Positions 7,856 through 16,260 of a DNA stretch of 64,000 nt are shown here, piece after piece. How positions within the stretch are numbered: position 1 is the first letter of the stretch; every line of letters starts with the position of its first letter. Position numbers and translations under genes: made by a program. The stretch comes from Paracoccus shanxieyensis (GTDB taxonomy: Bacteria; Pseudomonadota; Alphaproteobacteria; Rhodobacterales; Rhodobacteraceae), in assembly GCF_009711265.1 (NCBI RefSeq), contig NZ_WMII01000006.1, positions 62,001-126,000 on the forward strand, given 5' to 3'. The notes beneath the pieces were generated by a model. That model was not told the origin of the DNA. It searched no databases and saw only the letters and a list, made by a program, of their open reading frames with translations.

Positions 7856-9400
7856 ATGTCAGAAACCACAACGCCCGATGGGGCCGGCGCCGTCTGGATC
7901 ATGCGCGGGCTGGGACTGGCCGTGGCGGGGCTGACCTATGCGCTGCTGGGCGCGGCCGAGGGGCTGTCGCCCGATGGCAGGGTCGTCGCAGCCATGGGCG
8001 TGCTGATGGCCGTCTGGTGGATGACCGAGGCCCTGCCCCTGTCGGCCACTGCCCTTCTGCCCATCGTCCTGATCCCGGCATTCACCGAGCGCACGGTCGC
8101 CGAAGCCACGGCCGCCTATGGCAACACCATCGTGTTTCTGTTTCTGGGCGGGTTCCTGATCGCCATCGCCATGGAGAAATGGAACCTGCACCGGCGCATC
8201 GCGCTGCTGACGCTCAGCCGGGTTGGCGTGCAGCCGCGCCAGATCATCCTTGGCATGATGCTGGCGACCGGCTTTCTGTCGATGTGGGTGTCGAATACCG
8301 CGACGGTGCTGATGATGCTGCCCATCGGGCTGTCGGTGCTGACGCTGGTCATCGACCGCACGACGACGCAATCCCCCGACGAGATCGACACCGAGGGCTC
8401 GATCGCCGACATGGTGCGCGATCCTCAGGTGCGGGCCTTCGGGGTCTGTCTGATGCTGGCCATCGCATGGTCGGCCTCGATCGGCGGGCTGGGCACGCTG
8501 CTGGGCAGCCCGCCCAATGCCATCGTGGCGGGCTATGCCGCCGATGAGCTGGGCCGCCCCATCGGCTTTCTGGAATGGATGATGCTGGGCACGCCGCTGG
8601 CGCTGGCCTTCATCCTGATCGCATGGTGGCTGATGACGCGCGTGCTGTATCGCTTTGATCTGCCGGAAATTCCGGGCGGCCGCGCGATGATCAACGAACA
8701 GATCGCCGATCTGGGACCGATGAGCCAGGGCGAACGCATGGTGCTGTATGTGTTCCTTGGCGCGGCGTTCCTGTGGGTGGTTCCGGGGCTGCTCAGCACG
8801 ATCCCGGCGATCGGTGCCGCGATGCCGTGGCTTGATGCGCTGGACGATACCGCAATCGCCATCGGCGCGGGCATCGCCATGTTCCTGCTGCCCGGCAAGG
8901 GGCGCGGTCAGATGGTCCTGACATGGCAGGATGCGGAAAAGGGTCTGCCCTGGGGGGTGCTCTTGCTGTTCGGCGGCGGTCTCAGCCTTGCATCTGCGGT
9001 CGGCGCCTCGGGGCTTGACGGCTGGATCGGCACGCAGGTCGAGGGTCTGGGCACCTTGCCGACGCTGCTTCTGGTCGCCGCCGTGGTCACGATGATCCTG
9101 TTTCTGACCGAGGTGACCTCGAACACGGCGACCGCCGCGACCTTCATCCCCATCCTTGGCGGTGTGGCCCTGGGCATCGGCGCGGATGCGATGACGCTGC
9201 TGATCCCGGCGGCGCTGGCCGCGACCTGCGCCTTCATGCTGCCGGTCGGCACGCCGCCCAATGCCATCGTCTTCGGGACGGGCAAGGTCACCATCGCGCA
9301 AATGGCGCGCGGCGGTCTGGTGCTTAATCTGGTGGGCATCCTGCTGATCACCGCCATCTGCTATCTGCTGGGCGGACTGGCGATGGGCCTGCAATTCTAA
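7856..9400 (+). CDS. SLC13/DASS family sodium:dicarboxylate symporter
   Basis: 514 residues starting at the ATG at 7856, which follows AAGGAGGAGAGCT at ideal spacing; the longer frame is rejected because it starts in unbiased sequence. Two repeated SNTA-type motifs (SNTATVLMM near residue 145 and SNTATAATF near residue 420) and GTPPNAIVFG match the substrate/Na+ sites of DASS carriers (CitT, VcINDY, SdcS group). It would import di- or tricarboxylates with sodium. A hairpin at 9411-9434 follows the stop. It lies 600 bp from the GntR operon and may serve related substrates, but co-regulation is not shown. Confidence 0.9.
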   Translation: MSETTTPDGAGAVWIMRGLGLAVAGLTYALLGAAEGLSPDGRVVAAMGVLMAVWWMTEALPLSATALLPIVLIPAFTERTVAEATAAYGNTIVFLFLGGFLIAIAMEKWNLHRRIALLTLSRVGVQPRQIILGMMLATGFLSMWVSNTATVLMMLPIGLSVLTLVIDRTTTQSPDEIDTEGSIADMVRDPQVRAFGVCLMLAIAWSASIGGLGTLLGSPPNAIVAGYAADELGRPIGFLEWMMLGTPLALAFILIAWWLMTRVLYRFDLPEIPGGRAMINEQIADLGPMSQGERMVLYVFLGAAFLWVVPGLLSTIPAIGAAMPWLDALDDTAIAIGAGIAMFLLPGKGRGQMVLTWQDAEKGLPWGVLLLFGGGLSLASAVGASGLDGWIGTQVEGLGTLPTLLLVAAVVTMILFLTEVTSNTATAATFIPILGGVALGIGADAMTLLIPAALAATCAFMLPVGTPPNAIVFGTGKVTIAQMARGGLVLNLVGILLITAICYLLGGLAMGLQF

Positions 9401-9410
9401 GCGGAAAAAA

Positions 9411-9434
9411 GGGACAGGGGTGCGCCCCTGTCCC
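9411..9434 (-). terminator. Rho-independent terminator for the BCCT gene
   Basis: A perfect 10-bp stem (GGGACAGGGG with its complement) closes a 4-base loop. On the minus strand it is followed by six T residues, so it fits as the terminator of the minus-strand BCCT gene ending at 9492, and it may stop plus-strand transcription from the SLC13 gene as well. Confidence 0.8.
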
Positions 9435-9451
9435 CTGTTGCACATGGCGAA

Positions 9452-9485
9452 AACCGCCGGGCTGCCGCGACGCGGCCCGGCGGTT
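9452..9485. terminator. Second hairpin between convergent genes
   Basis: An 11-bp perfect stem (AACCGCCGGGC at 9452-9462 with its complement at 9475-9485) lies directly after the BCCT stop on the minus strand and is followed there by four T residues. With the hairpin at 9411-9434 it makes a tandem terminator pair. Confidence 0.6.
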
Positions 9486-9491
9486 GGTTCC

Positions 9492-11135
9492 TCAGGCCGC
9501 CTGTTCCTCTTCGGCCTTGCTGCGCAGGTGATCGCGATACAGCGCCTTGGTCAGCGACACGCACATCGCCAGCATCACGAACGAAAACGGCAGCGCGCCG
9601 ATAATCATGGCGTCCTGCAACACGAACAGCCCGCCGCCTCCGGCCACGATCAGCGCGGCAATCACCAGCGTCAGCAGCACGCCCCAGGTGATGCGGTGGC
9701 GCACGCCGGTTTCCTCATCGCCTCCGGCCATGATCGTGTTGATGACCAGCAGCCCCGAATCCGCCGAGGTGACCAGAAATGTCAGGATCAGCACCACGCA
9801 CATCACCGACAGCCAGCCGAACAACTGATCGCTGACCAGATAATGCAGCGTCACGAACAGCTTGTTGGTCAGCGAGGCATCGATGATCGCGCCGCCGGCC
9901 ACGCCCGACATCTCCAGATCGATCGCCGTGCCGCCAAGCGCCGTCATCCACAGGAAACACACCAGCGACGGCATGATGACCGCACCCAGCACGAATTCCC
10001 GGATCGTCCTGCCGCGCGAGATGCGGGCCAGAAACAGGCCGACAAAGGGCGAAAACGCGATCCACCATGCCCAATAGAACGTGGTGGAGCCCGCCTGCCA
10101 TTGCCCCAGCTCATTCGAGGTCGAATAGGCCTCGAAGGACAGCGCCGGAAAATGCAGCACATAATCCGCCAGCGCCTGACCATAGGTGGTCATCGCAAAG
10201 CCGAAGGCCCCGAACACGACAAAGATCAGCAGAAGCACCGTCGACAGCACCAGATTGAGGTTCGACAGATATTTGACGCCGCGCCCGACGCCGGACACGG
10301 CCGACAGGATCGACATGCCCATGACGACGATCAGCGCCGCGATCAGCCCGACCGTGGACGGCATGGGCGGCGAACCGTTCTGACCCGCCTGCAGCAGCCA
10401 TTCCGCGCCCGAGATGGAATAGACCCCCTCGACCAACTGGCTGATGCCAAAGCCGATGGTCACCGCAATGCCAAGGATGGTCGCCACCACGCCCAGCACG
10501 TCGACGACATTGCCAAGCGCGCCGTTCATGTAGCGGCCAAAGATCGGCGTCAGCGCCGTGCGGATCGTCAGCGGCATGTCACGGGTATAGGCGTAATAGG
10601 CCAGACACAGGCCGGTCACGACATAGATCGACCACGCATGCAGCCCGTAATGCAGGAAGGTATAGCGAAAGGCCGAGGTCAGCGCCTCGGCGCTCAGCGG
10701 CGCGACCTGTCCCTGGATGATCTGCGGATTGGTCTGCCACAGGCTCAGCGGCTCGGCGGTGGAATAGACCATCAGACCGACACCCAGACCGGCACCGAAC
10801 ATCATCGCAAACCACGAAAACGTGCTGAATTCGGGCCTTTCGTCCGGTTTCCCAAGGCGAAGCTGCCCCGATGCCGGGACAAGGGCCACCACCAGAAGGA
10901 ACCAGGCGAAAACCCCGACAACCGCGATGTAGAAGAAATTGAAGACCGACAGGATCTCGGTGTTCAGCCATGCCAGCGCGTGCTCGGCCGCGCCGGGCAT
11001 CAGCAGCGCCCAGGCCGTCAGCACGGCAAAGCCGATCTTTGCGGCCAGCGTGACCGGCAACGAATAGCCTTCGTAAAAGCCTTCGTCCGCAGTCTGGATG
11101 TCGATATCGGTGAATGGGGGTTTGATGTCGCTCAT
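9492..11135 (-). CDS. BCCT family transporter (betaine/choline/carnitine type)
   Basis: 547 residues from the ATG at 11135 (MSDIKPPF); the upstream extension of the frame is not supported by codon bias. About twelve membrane helices. The family signature is clear: FYWAWWIAFSPFVGLFLARI followed by SRGRTIREFV. The FGAGLGVGLMVYSTAEP segment matches the glycine-rich TM3 region; the GMG pattern typical of Na+-coupled betaine carriers is here GAGLGVG, so the coupling ion is uncertain. It would import a quaternary ammonium solute for osmoprotection or as nutrient. Monocistronic, with a tandem terminator after it. Confidence 0.9.
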   Translation of the reverse strand: MSDIKPPFTDIDIQTADEGFYEGYSLPVTLAAKIGFAVLTAWALLMPGAAEHALAWLNTEILSVFNFFYIAVVGVFAWFLLVVALVPASGQLRLGKPDERPEFSTFSWFAMMFGAGLGVGLMVYSTAEPLSLWQTNPQIIQGQVAPLSAEALTSAFRYTFLHYGLHAWSIYVVTGLCLAYYAYTRDMPLTIRTALTPIFGRYMNGALGNVVDVLGVVATILGIAVTIGFGISQLVEGVYSISGAEWLLQAGQNGSPPMPSTVGLIAALIVVMGMSILSAVSGVGRGVKYLSNLNLVLSTVLLLIFVVFGAFGFAMTTYGQALADYVLHFPALSFEAYSTSNELGQWQAGSTTFYWAWWIAFSPFVGLFLARISRGRTIREFVLGAVIMPSLVCFLWMTALGGTAIDLEMSGVAGGAIIDASLTNKLFVTLHYLVSDQLFGWLSVMCVVLILTFLVTSADSGLLVINTIMAGGDEETGVRHRITWGVLLTLVIAALIVAGGGGLFVLQDAMIIGALPFSFVMLAMCVSLTKALYRDHLRSKAEEEQAA

Positions 11136-12207
11136 ATGATTCCCAGATGTGGCCTTTCTGACAGAGGATGTGGCCCTAACGCCGCAGTGCAGCATTGCGT
11201 TGCGCGCGGTGGCCAAGTTTTTCCGGGTCGCGCGGCCTTTTTGCTGATGAAACTGGTCCGACGACCGTGCCCCCTGCCCCGTCAGAGGAACGGTCCTGCA
11301 CGCGGCGGATGTGACAAGATCGCAACGCGGCGGGGGCGTTGCAGGATGTGCGGCAACGCGCGCGCAATATCCTCGCGCACTGCCAAGGCCCAGACGGGAT
11401 CTGAAAAGCCACGGCTACCGGGCAGGACACCCGTGATTGCCCTGCCTTCAGCACCGACATGCTGCGCGACCACACGCATCGCCGTCAGCCCGGAATAGAT
11501 GGGCGACCACGCAACCTGCGTGTCTGGCCCCCTTTCGCTGCGGACTAGGGATACCGCGGCCCGCGCGATTGCACTCCGATCATGCAGCAGCGCCATGCTG
11601 CAACACCGCAACCCACGCCGTCCGGGGCCGCCGCCGCTGACCTGCGAGGCTGCGACCTGGCGCGACAACCGAAAAGCCCGCTGCCTCTGTCAGTCCGACC
11701 GCGCCTCGGCGCGCGTGACCGGCTTCATTCGCGCCCGCCAGCGCCGCTGGTCGCTGGTCGCTGGTCGCTGGTCGCTGGTCGCTGGTCGCTGGTCGCAGAC
11801 CATCTGCCGCCAAAGGACGAGGCGCGCCAGACCGCATACCGGCTGCATACAGACGCAGCGCATTGGTCAGCGCACGGCATTTCAACACAAGGGCCCTGCC
11901 GACGCGCCACCCTCCGGCGACACATGCCCGCCAGCACCGCAAGTTCCAGACAATCGCCCCAAAAGATCCCGCATCACGCAAGCCGCAACCGTGCCATGGC
12001 CCCAGTATTCCGTGGTCCGAAGCGACAGGCATCACCTTGCTTTGGCAAAGCCCCTGCCCCGGTCGCAACCCCAGCGCGTCGGGGGGCGGCGACCCGCCGA
12101 ACACCGGACCAGCACGCGATTGCCCGCAGCACCCCGAACGCACAGATGACCCGCCCCGTCAGCAGCAGCCCATCCCGATAGACCCGGCCCGCAAGCCCGC
12201 CGACGCA
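11136..12207. other. About 1 kb with no convincing gene
   Basis: Several overlapping open frames exist on both strands, but none shows consistent codon bias, a ribosome binding site or a family I know. Arginine- and cysteine-rich translations suggest chance frames in GC-rich DNA. The only clear structure is the heptamer repeat at 11746-11794. The segment may be decayed sequence or a regulatory region upstream of the BCCT gene and downstream of nagA. Confidence 0.55.
11746..11794. repeat. Seven tandem copies of the heptamer GCTGGTC
   Basis: Seven perfect, uninterrupted copies of GCTGGTC are followed by a partial GC. A unit of seven is not a multiple of three, so a change in copy number would shift any reading frame crossing it. 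It lies in sequence without a recognised gene. Confidence 0.95.
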
Positions 12208-13299
12208 TCACCACCGCACGATTGCCTGTGCCTCGTCGAGCGCCAGCAGATCGCGCGTGGCCATGCCCGGCGCGATCTCCAGCGGTGGCAGGCGCATGGC
12301 GCGGCGCGGCAGGTCGGTGACCATGGCGATGGCACGCGCCAGCGGCGTGCCGGTCATCGCCATCAGCCGCCGCATGCTTTCCAGCAGATCGACATGCGCC
12401 CCGGCCAGCGCGCCTTGCGGATTGACCAGCGCGCCGTCCTGAACGCGGATCTGCATGCCATACAACGAAAACTGCGCGGCCCCCCCCACCGACGGCATCG
12501 CGTCCGAGATCAGAAAGCAGCGCTCCTCTACCGGACGCGCCGCCATGGCCAGCGCCAGCATCTCGGGCGCGACATGGATGCCGTCGGCGATCATGCCGCA
12601 CCACGCATCCGACAGGATCGCCGCCGCGACAATGCCCGGTGCCCGCGAGGTCATCTGCGGCATGGCGTTGTAAAGATGGGTGAACATCGTCACGCCGCCC
12701 GCCAGCGCCGCGCGGGTCTGTGCCGCATCCGCCATGCTGTGCCCGGCCGAGATCACCACCCCAAGCCCCGCCGCCTGCCGCAGCAGCGCCGGATCGGCCA
12801 GCTCGGGCGCCAGCGTCAGCAGGACCGGCACCCGCGCGCCCCGCAGCCGCGCCAGCACCGCCATCGTGCGCGCGTCCAGCGGCCGGATGAAACGCGCCTC
12901 ATGCGTGCCACGGCGTTCGGGGGCGATATGCGGCCCCTCGATGTGAATGCCCGCAATGCCCGGCGCGTCGCCGGCGATGACCGCCTCGGCCGCGGCCTCC
13001 AGCACCTCGGGGGCGTCGGTGATGACGGTGGGCAGGATCGCCGCCGTGCCCAGCCGCAGATGCGCCTCGGCAATCGCCCGAAGCCCCGCAGGCGTCGGAT
13101 CGGCGTTGAACAGCACCCCGCCGCCGCCATTCACCTGCAGATCGGTGCAGCCCGGCATCAGCAGCGCGACGCGCAGATCGGGCGTATCCGCGCCCAAAGG
13201 CCGCAGCGCGGCGATGCCCGCCCCGCTGGCGTCCAGCTGCACCGCCATCCCCTGCGCCAGCGCGCCCCCGGTCCAGATCCGGTCCGCCGCGATCAGCAT
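12208..13299 (-). CDS. nagA: N-acetylglucosamine-6-phosphate deacetylase
   Basis: 363 residues from the ATG at 13299. It deacetylates GlcNAc-6-phosphate to glucosamine-6-phosphate in the cytoplasm. Motifs in order: PGCTDLQVNGGGG near residue 50, HIEGPH (metal-binding Glu), SAGHSMADA, THLYNAMPQM, IADGIHV and the catalytic-Asp region LISDAMPSVGG, where the usual T-D-A is S-D-A. The start lies inside the last codons of the kinase gene (7-nt overlap), so kinase and deacetylase form a coupled pair. No nagB deaminase or GlcNAc transporter is in the window. Confidence 0.9.
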   Translation of the reverse strand: MLIAADRIWTGGALAQGMAVQLDASGAGIAALRPLGADTPDLRVALLMPGCTDLQVNGGGGVLFNADPTPAGLRAIAEAHLRLGTAAILPTVITDAPEVLEAAAEAVIAGDAPGIAGIHIEGPHIAPERRGTHEARFIRPLDARTMAVLARLRGARVPVLLTLAPELADPALLRQAAGLGVVISAGHSMADAAQTRAALAGGVTMFTHLYNAMPQMTSRAPGIVAAAILSDAWCGMIADGIHVAPEMLALAMAARPVEERCFLISDAMPSVGGAAQFSLYGMQIRVQDGALVNPQGALAGAHVDLLESMRRLMAMTGTPLARAIAMVTDLPRRAMRLPPLEIAPGMATRDLLALDEAQAIVRW

Positions 13300-14231
13300 G
13301 TCTGCCCCATCCGCGCCATCAGCGCCGCCCCCCGCGCGCCCGAGCTGTCGCCATGCAGCGCCCGCCGGATCGCGGGCAGCCGCGCATCGCCCAGCCGCAG
13401 CCGCTGCAAGGCTGCCGACAGCCGCTCGGGCAGGCAGGCGATGTTCGACAGCCCGCCCCCCAGCACGATCACCTCGGGATCCAGCATCAGCTGCGCGGCA
13501 TACAGCATCTCGCCGGCCAGATCGGCCCAGATCTCCATGACCCGCGCCGCCTGCGCATCCGCCCCCGCCAGCGCCGCCACGCGTTGGGGATCGGTCTCGG
13601 CCAGCCCGGCCCATTCCGCAATGCGCCGCAGCCCCGTCCCCGAGACGTAATTCTCATGACAGCCGTCCCGCCCGCAGCCGCAGCGCCACATCGGCAGCCC
13701 GTGCCGGGCCAGCGCCCGCGCAGGCATCCCCAGATGCCCGATCTCGACCGAGATCCCGGCATGGCGCGGCGGCACGCGGCCATCGACGACAATGCCCGCA
13801 CCGACACCCGTGCCCATGACCAGCCCCATGACCGAGCGAGCGCCCTCGCCCGCGCCGCCATGCGCCTCGGACCAGGCGAAGGCGGTGCAATCATTGACCA
13901 TCGGCAGATCCCGCCCCAGCGCCGCCGTCAGTTCCGCCCCCAGATGGCGCCCGGTCACCGGGATGTTCGAGGCGGTGGCGATCCCCGTCGCAGGCTCGAT
14001 CATCCCGGCAATCGAAAGGGCGACCGGCAGATGCGCGTCCCCCGCCCGCGCCTCAAGCCAGCGGACCTGATCCACCAGCGCCACCATGAAGGCGGCGAAA
14101 TCCGTGCGCGGCGTCGGCACGCGGCGCAGATCGACCGAGACCATGGCGGCATCGAACAGCCGCGCCTCGATCTTGGTGCCGCCAAGGTCGATCGCCCCGC
14201 ACAGCGTTCCCGCTTTTCCGTCCTGCCGCAT
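13293..14231 (-). CDS. nagK: ROK family sugar kinase, likely N-acetylglucosamine kinase
   Basis: 312 residues, typical ROK length. The ATP-binding DLGGTKIEARLF is near residue 15, a substrate-site VNDCTAFAWSEAHGGAG region near residue 110, and the zinc-binding CGCGRDGCHENYVSG motif near residue 165. It should phosphorylate GlcNAc or glucose at C6. Assignment to GlcNAc rests on the overlap with nagA just downstream; ROK kinases are hard to separate by sequence alone. Together the two genes would feed amino sugars from cell-wall recycling or chitin oligomers into glucosamine-6-phosphate. Confidence 0.85.
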   Translation of the reverse strand: MRQDGKAGTLCGAIDLGGTKIEARLFDAAMVSVDLRRVPTPRTDFAAFMVALVDQVRWLEARAGDAHLPVALSIAGMIEPATGIATASNIPVTGRHLGAELTAALGRDLPMVNDCTAFAWSEAHGGAGEGARSVMGLVMGTGVGAGIVVDGRVPPRHAGISVEIGHLGMPARALARHGLPMWRCGCGRDGCHENYVSGTGLRRIAEWAGLAETDPQRVAALAGADAQAARVMEIWADLAGEMLYAAQLMLDPEVIVLGGGLSNIACLPERLSAALQRLRLGDARLPAIRRALHGDSSGARGAALMARMGQTC

Positions 14232-14315
14232 CCTGCGCCTTTCCCGAACCCGGCCTTCCCTGCCCCGGTCTAAGCAGACCCCGCCCGACCAGACCCGGCT
14301 GCCGTCATAGGCCGC

Positions 14316-15308
14316 TCAACCGCCCGCCGTCCACAGCCGAAAACGCCGCGCGCCGGTGATCTCGCGGATCAGACCCATGGCCTGCATCCGGGCCAGCAGC
14401 CGCTCGGCAGTGTCGCGGCTGGTGCCGGTGGCCTCTTCGACCATGGCGGTGCTCATCAGCGGATGGGCGGCCAGCGCCTCGACGACGCGGGCGGCGTTCT
14501 CGCCCTTGATCGGGGCCACGGCCTGGAGGGCGCGCGCGGCCCAGTGGATCACGCGCAGCAATTCGCGCCGCGCCTCGACGGCCCCGGCTTCCGCCGCCGC
14601 CAGCTGGCGCGCCACCCGCCCGCGCGCCGGGCCGCCGTCGATCCAGACGCCACGGCCATGGCGCCCCAGCGGCACGAAGCGCAGGGCCTCGCAGCCGGTC
14701 GCCATGTCGCGGGCGGTCCAGCAGGCAGGCTCGACCAGACATTCGGGGGCGGACAGATCGGCGATGCGCCATGCCGCGCGCAGCGCGGGGGCACGCGCGG
14801 CGGGCTCGATGCCCGCAAGCGCGCCTGCCATGCCCAGAAACTCGTCCGCAGCCTGATCGAAGGCCTCGCCCACCGGGCGCAGCGCCAAAGGCTCGGCCAG
14901 CGCCGGGCCGTCCTGCCGGTAAAGCCCCAGAAAGCCGCGCAGATCGGCCAGCCCCCCCTGCCCTTCCAGCCGCCGCAGCCCCCAGCGCGCCAGCCGCATC
15001 GCCTCAAGATCTGCGCCGACGCGGCCCTCCATCGCGTCGCGCCCGATATCCTCGCGGCGCAGCGGCGTGCCCTGCGCCCAAAGCATCGCCTCCAGTTCGA
15101 TCAGCGCCAGCCGCCGCACCGCACCCGCGCGCTGGTGCTCGGGCAGCGCGGCCAGCGTGCCGTCCAGCCGCCCGATGGCCGCACATGCCCGCGCCAAAGC
15201 CCCGGCCTCTGCCGCCTGCGCCGCAAGCCAATCCCCCGGCCCCGGCAGCGGCGCGGCGGGCGCATCCCCGGACAGGGACGGGTCGGAAAGCAGATTCGTC
15301 ATCTCCAT
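14316..15308 (-). CDS. RHE_PE00001/DUF1612-type protein with C-terminal HTH
   Basis: 330 residues from the ATG at 15308 (an alternative ATG lies six bases downstream). The central part matches the DUF1612 type (long alpha-helical region with LRREDIGRDAMEGR and LRGFLGLYRQDGPA), and the last 60 residues form a winged helix (HPLMSTAMVEEATGTSRDTA, then LIREITGARRFRLW). This family is common on plasmids of Rhizobiales and Rhodobacterales close to replication and partition genes, as here just beyond parB. Its biochemical role is unknown; DNA binding through the C-terminal helix-turn-helix is inferred. A later insertion of unrelated cargo between it and parB is possible given the 950-bp gap. Confidence 0.75.
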   Translation of the reverse strand: MEMTNLLSDPSLSGDAPAAPLPGPGDWLAAQAAEAGALARACAAIGRLDGTLAALPEHQRAGAVRRLALIELEAMLWAQGTPLRREDIGRDAMEGRVGADLEAMRLARWGLRRLEGQGGLADLRGFLGLYRQDGPALAEPLALRPVGEAFDQAADEFLGMAGALAGIEPAARAPALRAAWRIADLSAPECLVEPACWTARDMATGCEALRFVPLGRHGRGVWIDGGPARGRVARQLAAAEAGAVEARRELLRVIHWAARALQAVAPIKGENAARVVEALAAHPLMSTAMVEEATGTSRDTAERLLARMQAMGLIREITGARRFRLWTAGG

Positions 15309-15577
15309 GCCGGAAACTCTAGCGCGCCCGCCGCGCAAGGTCACGATCGGCAAGCCCGCGATCTTTGCGGGCGGCAGTTGCGCGTGACAAGGGATAAGCG
15401 CCCCTGCCCCATCGCCGCAAACCGCGCGCCACGACACCACGCCCGCGTGCGCAGGAGGTTCATGATCGGCCTTTGCTGATACCGGGGCCGCCAAGACCGC
15501 CCGCACCCGATACGCCGCGCAGATATCACCGCCGAAGCAACGGCCTTTGGCCCCGTTAAAGATGCCTAAAGGGGCAA

Positions 15578-15904
15578 CGCCAGGTTTCACACCGCCGCGC
15601 AAGGGGTCTCAGCAAGAACCGCCCAATCTCCAGCAAACCGCGTCCCAAGGCATCGCGGTCGCAGGCAGCTGGGCGTTCTTTGATGTCCCCGCTGGTATCA
15701 GGGCCGGCAATTCTGCGAACACCGGGCGCTTTGAACATTCCCGCGCGAAGATCGACGCCAAAGCGATGGCTGATATTCCAAAATAAAAGCCACATGGCAC
15801 GGCGCCAAGCCTCGCAACTCGGCGAGAATGGTTTCAACCAGAACCACGACATTTCAGCAAACCGCGTCCCAAGGCGTCGCACCCGCGTGCAGCTTGGCAT
15901 TCTT
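15578..15904. repeat. Pair of degenerate direct repeats, about 100 bp each
   Basis: Copies at about 15578-15680 and 15803-15904 are 224-225 bp apart. The best part is a 26-bp block (15631-15656 and 15855-15880) with one mismatch, starting CAGCAAACCGCGTCCCAAGG. Similarity extends on both sides at a lower level (shared AGAACC, GCAGCTxGGCxTTCTT). A minus-strand frame across both copies (15556-15900) translates into a twofold tryptophan/arginine-rich repeat, but it has no family match I know. Confidence 0.7.
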
Positions 15905-16200
15905 GTCAGCCTCGCTCATCGGGGCTGCCAAGGCGACCCGCGGGATGAAAGGCAAAGATCACCGCATAAATATGGCCACAGACGCAATGGCCTCGCCGCC
16001 AACCCGGCACGGTCTCAGCACAGGCCACGCAGCGTCGCCGCCACACAGTGGCCTTCATCATGAACATCCCAGATCATAAATTTATATTAATTACAATACG
16101 TTAAGCGAAAAATCTCCCTATACCCACAAGCAACACATCACCAAGGCAATGCCGGAAGCCGCCCCACACAACCGTCCCCAAACGATCCAAAACCCAACCG
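15905..16200. other. Non-coding flank of the par operon with AT-rich patch
   Basis: No credible gene. An AT-rich run at about 16078-16106 (AAATTTATATTAATTACAAT) stands out sharply against the GC-rich surroundings. It lies downstream of parB and could be a promoter for the DUF1612 gene, a melting region or a transcription-replication boundary; nothing in the sequence decides this. Confidence 0.4.
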
Positions 16201-16236
16201 CCTTATCCGCACCATAAGACCATAGTGCGGATAAGG
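16201..16236 (-). terminator. Hairpin downstream of parB
   Basis: A perfect 12-bp stem (CCTTATCCGCAC and its complement) closes a 12-base loop. It follows the parB stop on the minus strand by about 25 bp. There is no T-run, so it may be a terminator of a weak type, an mRNA-stabilising hairpin, or a protein-binding palindrome related to the adjacent parS-like site. Confidence 0.5.
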
Positions 16237-16238
16237 CC

Positions 16239-16260
16239 AACCTTCCCCATGGGGAAGGTT
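16239..16260. promoter_or_regulatory. parS-like palindrome, copy 1 (perfect, 22 bp)
   Basis: A perfect palindrome with arms AACCTTCCCCA, ending on the first base of the parB stop codon. It is the best copy of an element (CTTCCCC-N2-GGGGAAG) that recurs four more times inside parB and parA and that I found nowhere else in the window. Recurrence around parAB points to the centromere bound by ParB. Confidence 0.7.

Noticed and set aside
11499..12149. Possible 216-residue gene and antisense partner in the 11-12 kb gap
   Set aside because: No codon bias, no ribosome site, and the heptamer repeat breaks any sensible protein pattern.
15556..15900. 114-residue minus-strand frame over the degenerate repeats
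   Set aside because: Its twofold pattern follows from the DNA repeats; no start signal or family support, so the repeat is reported and not a gene.
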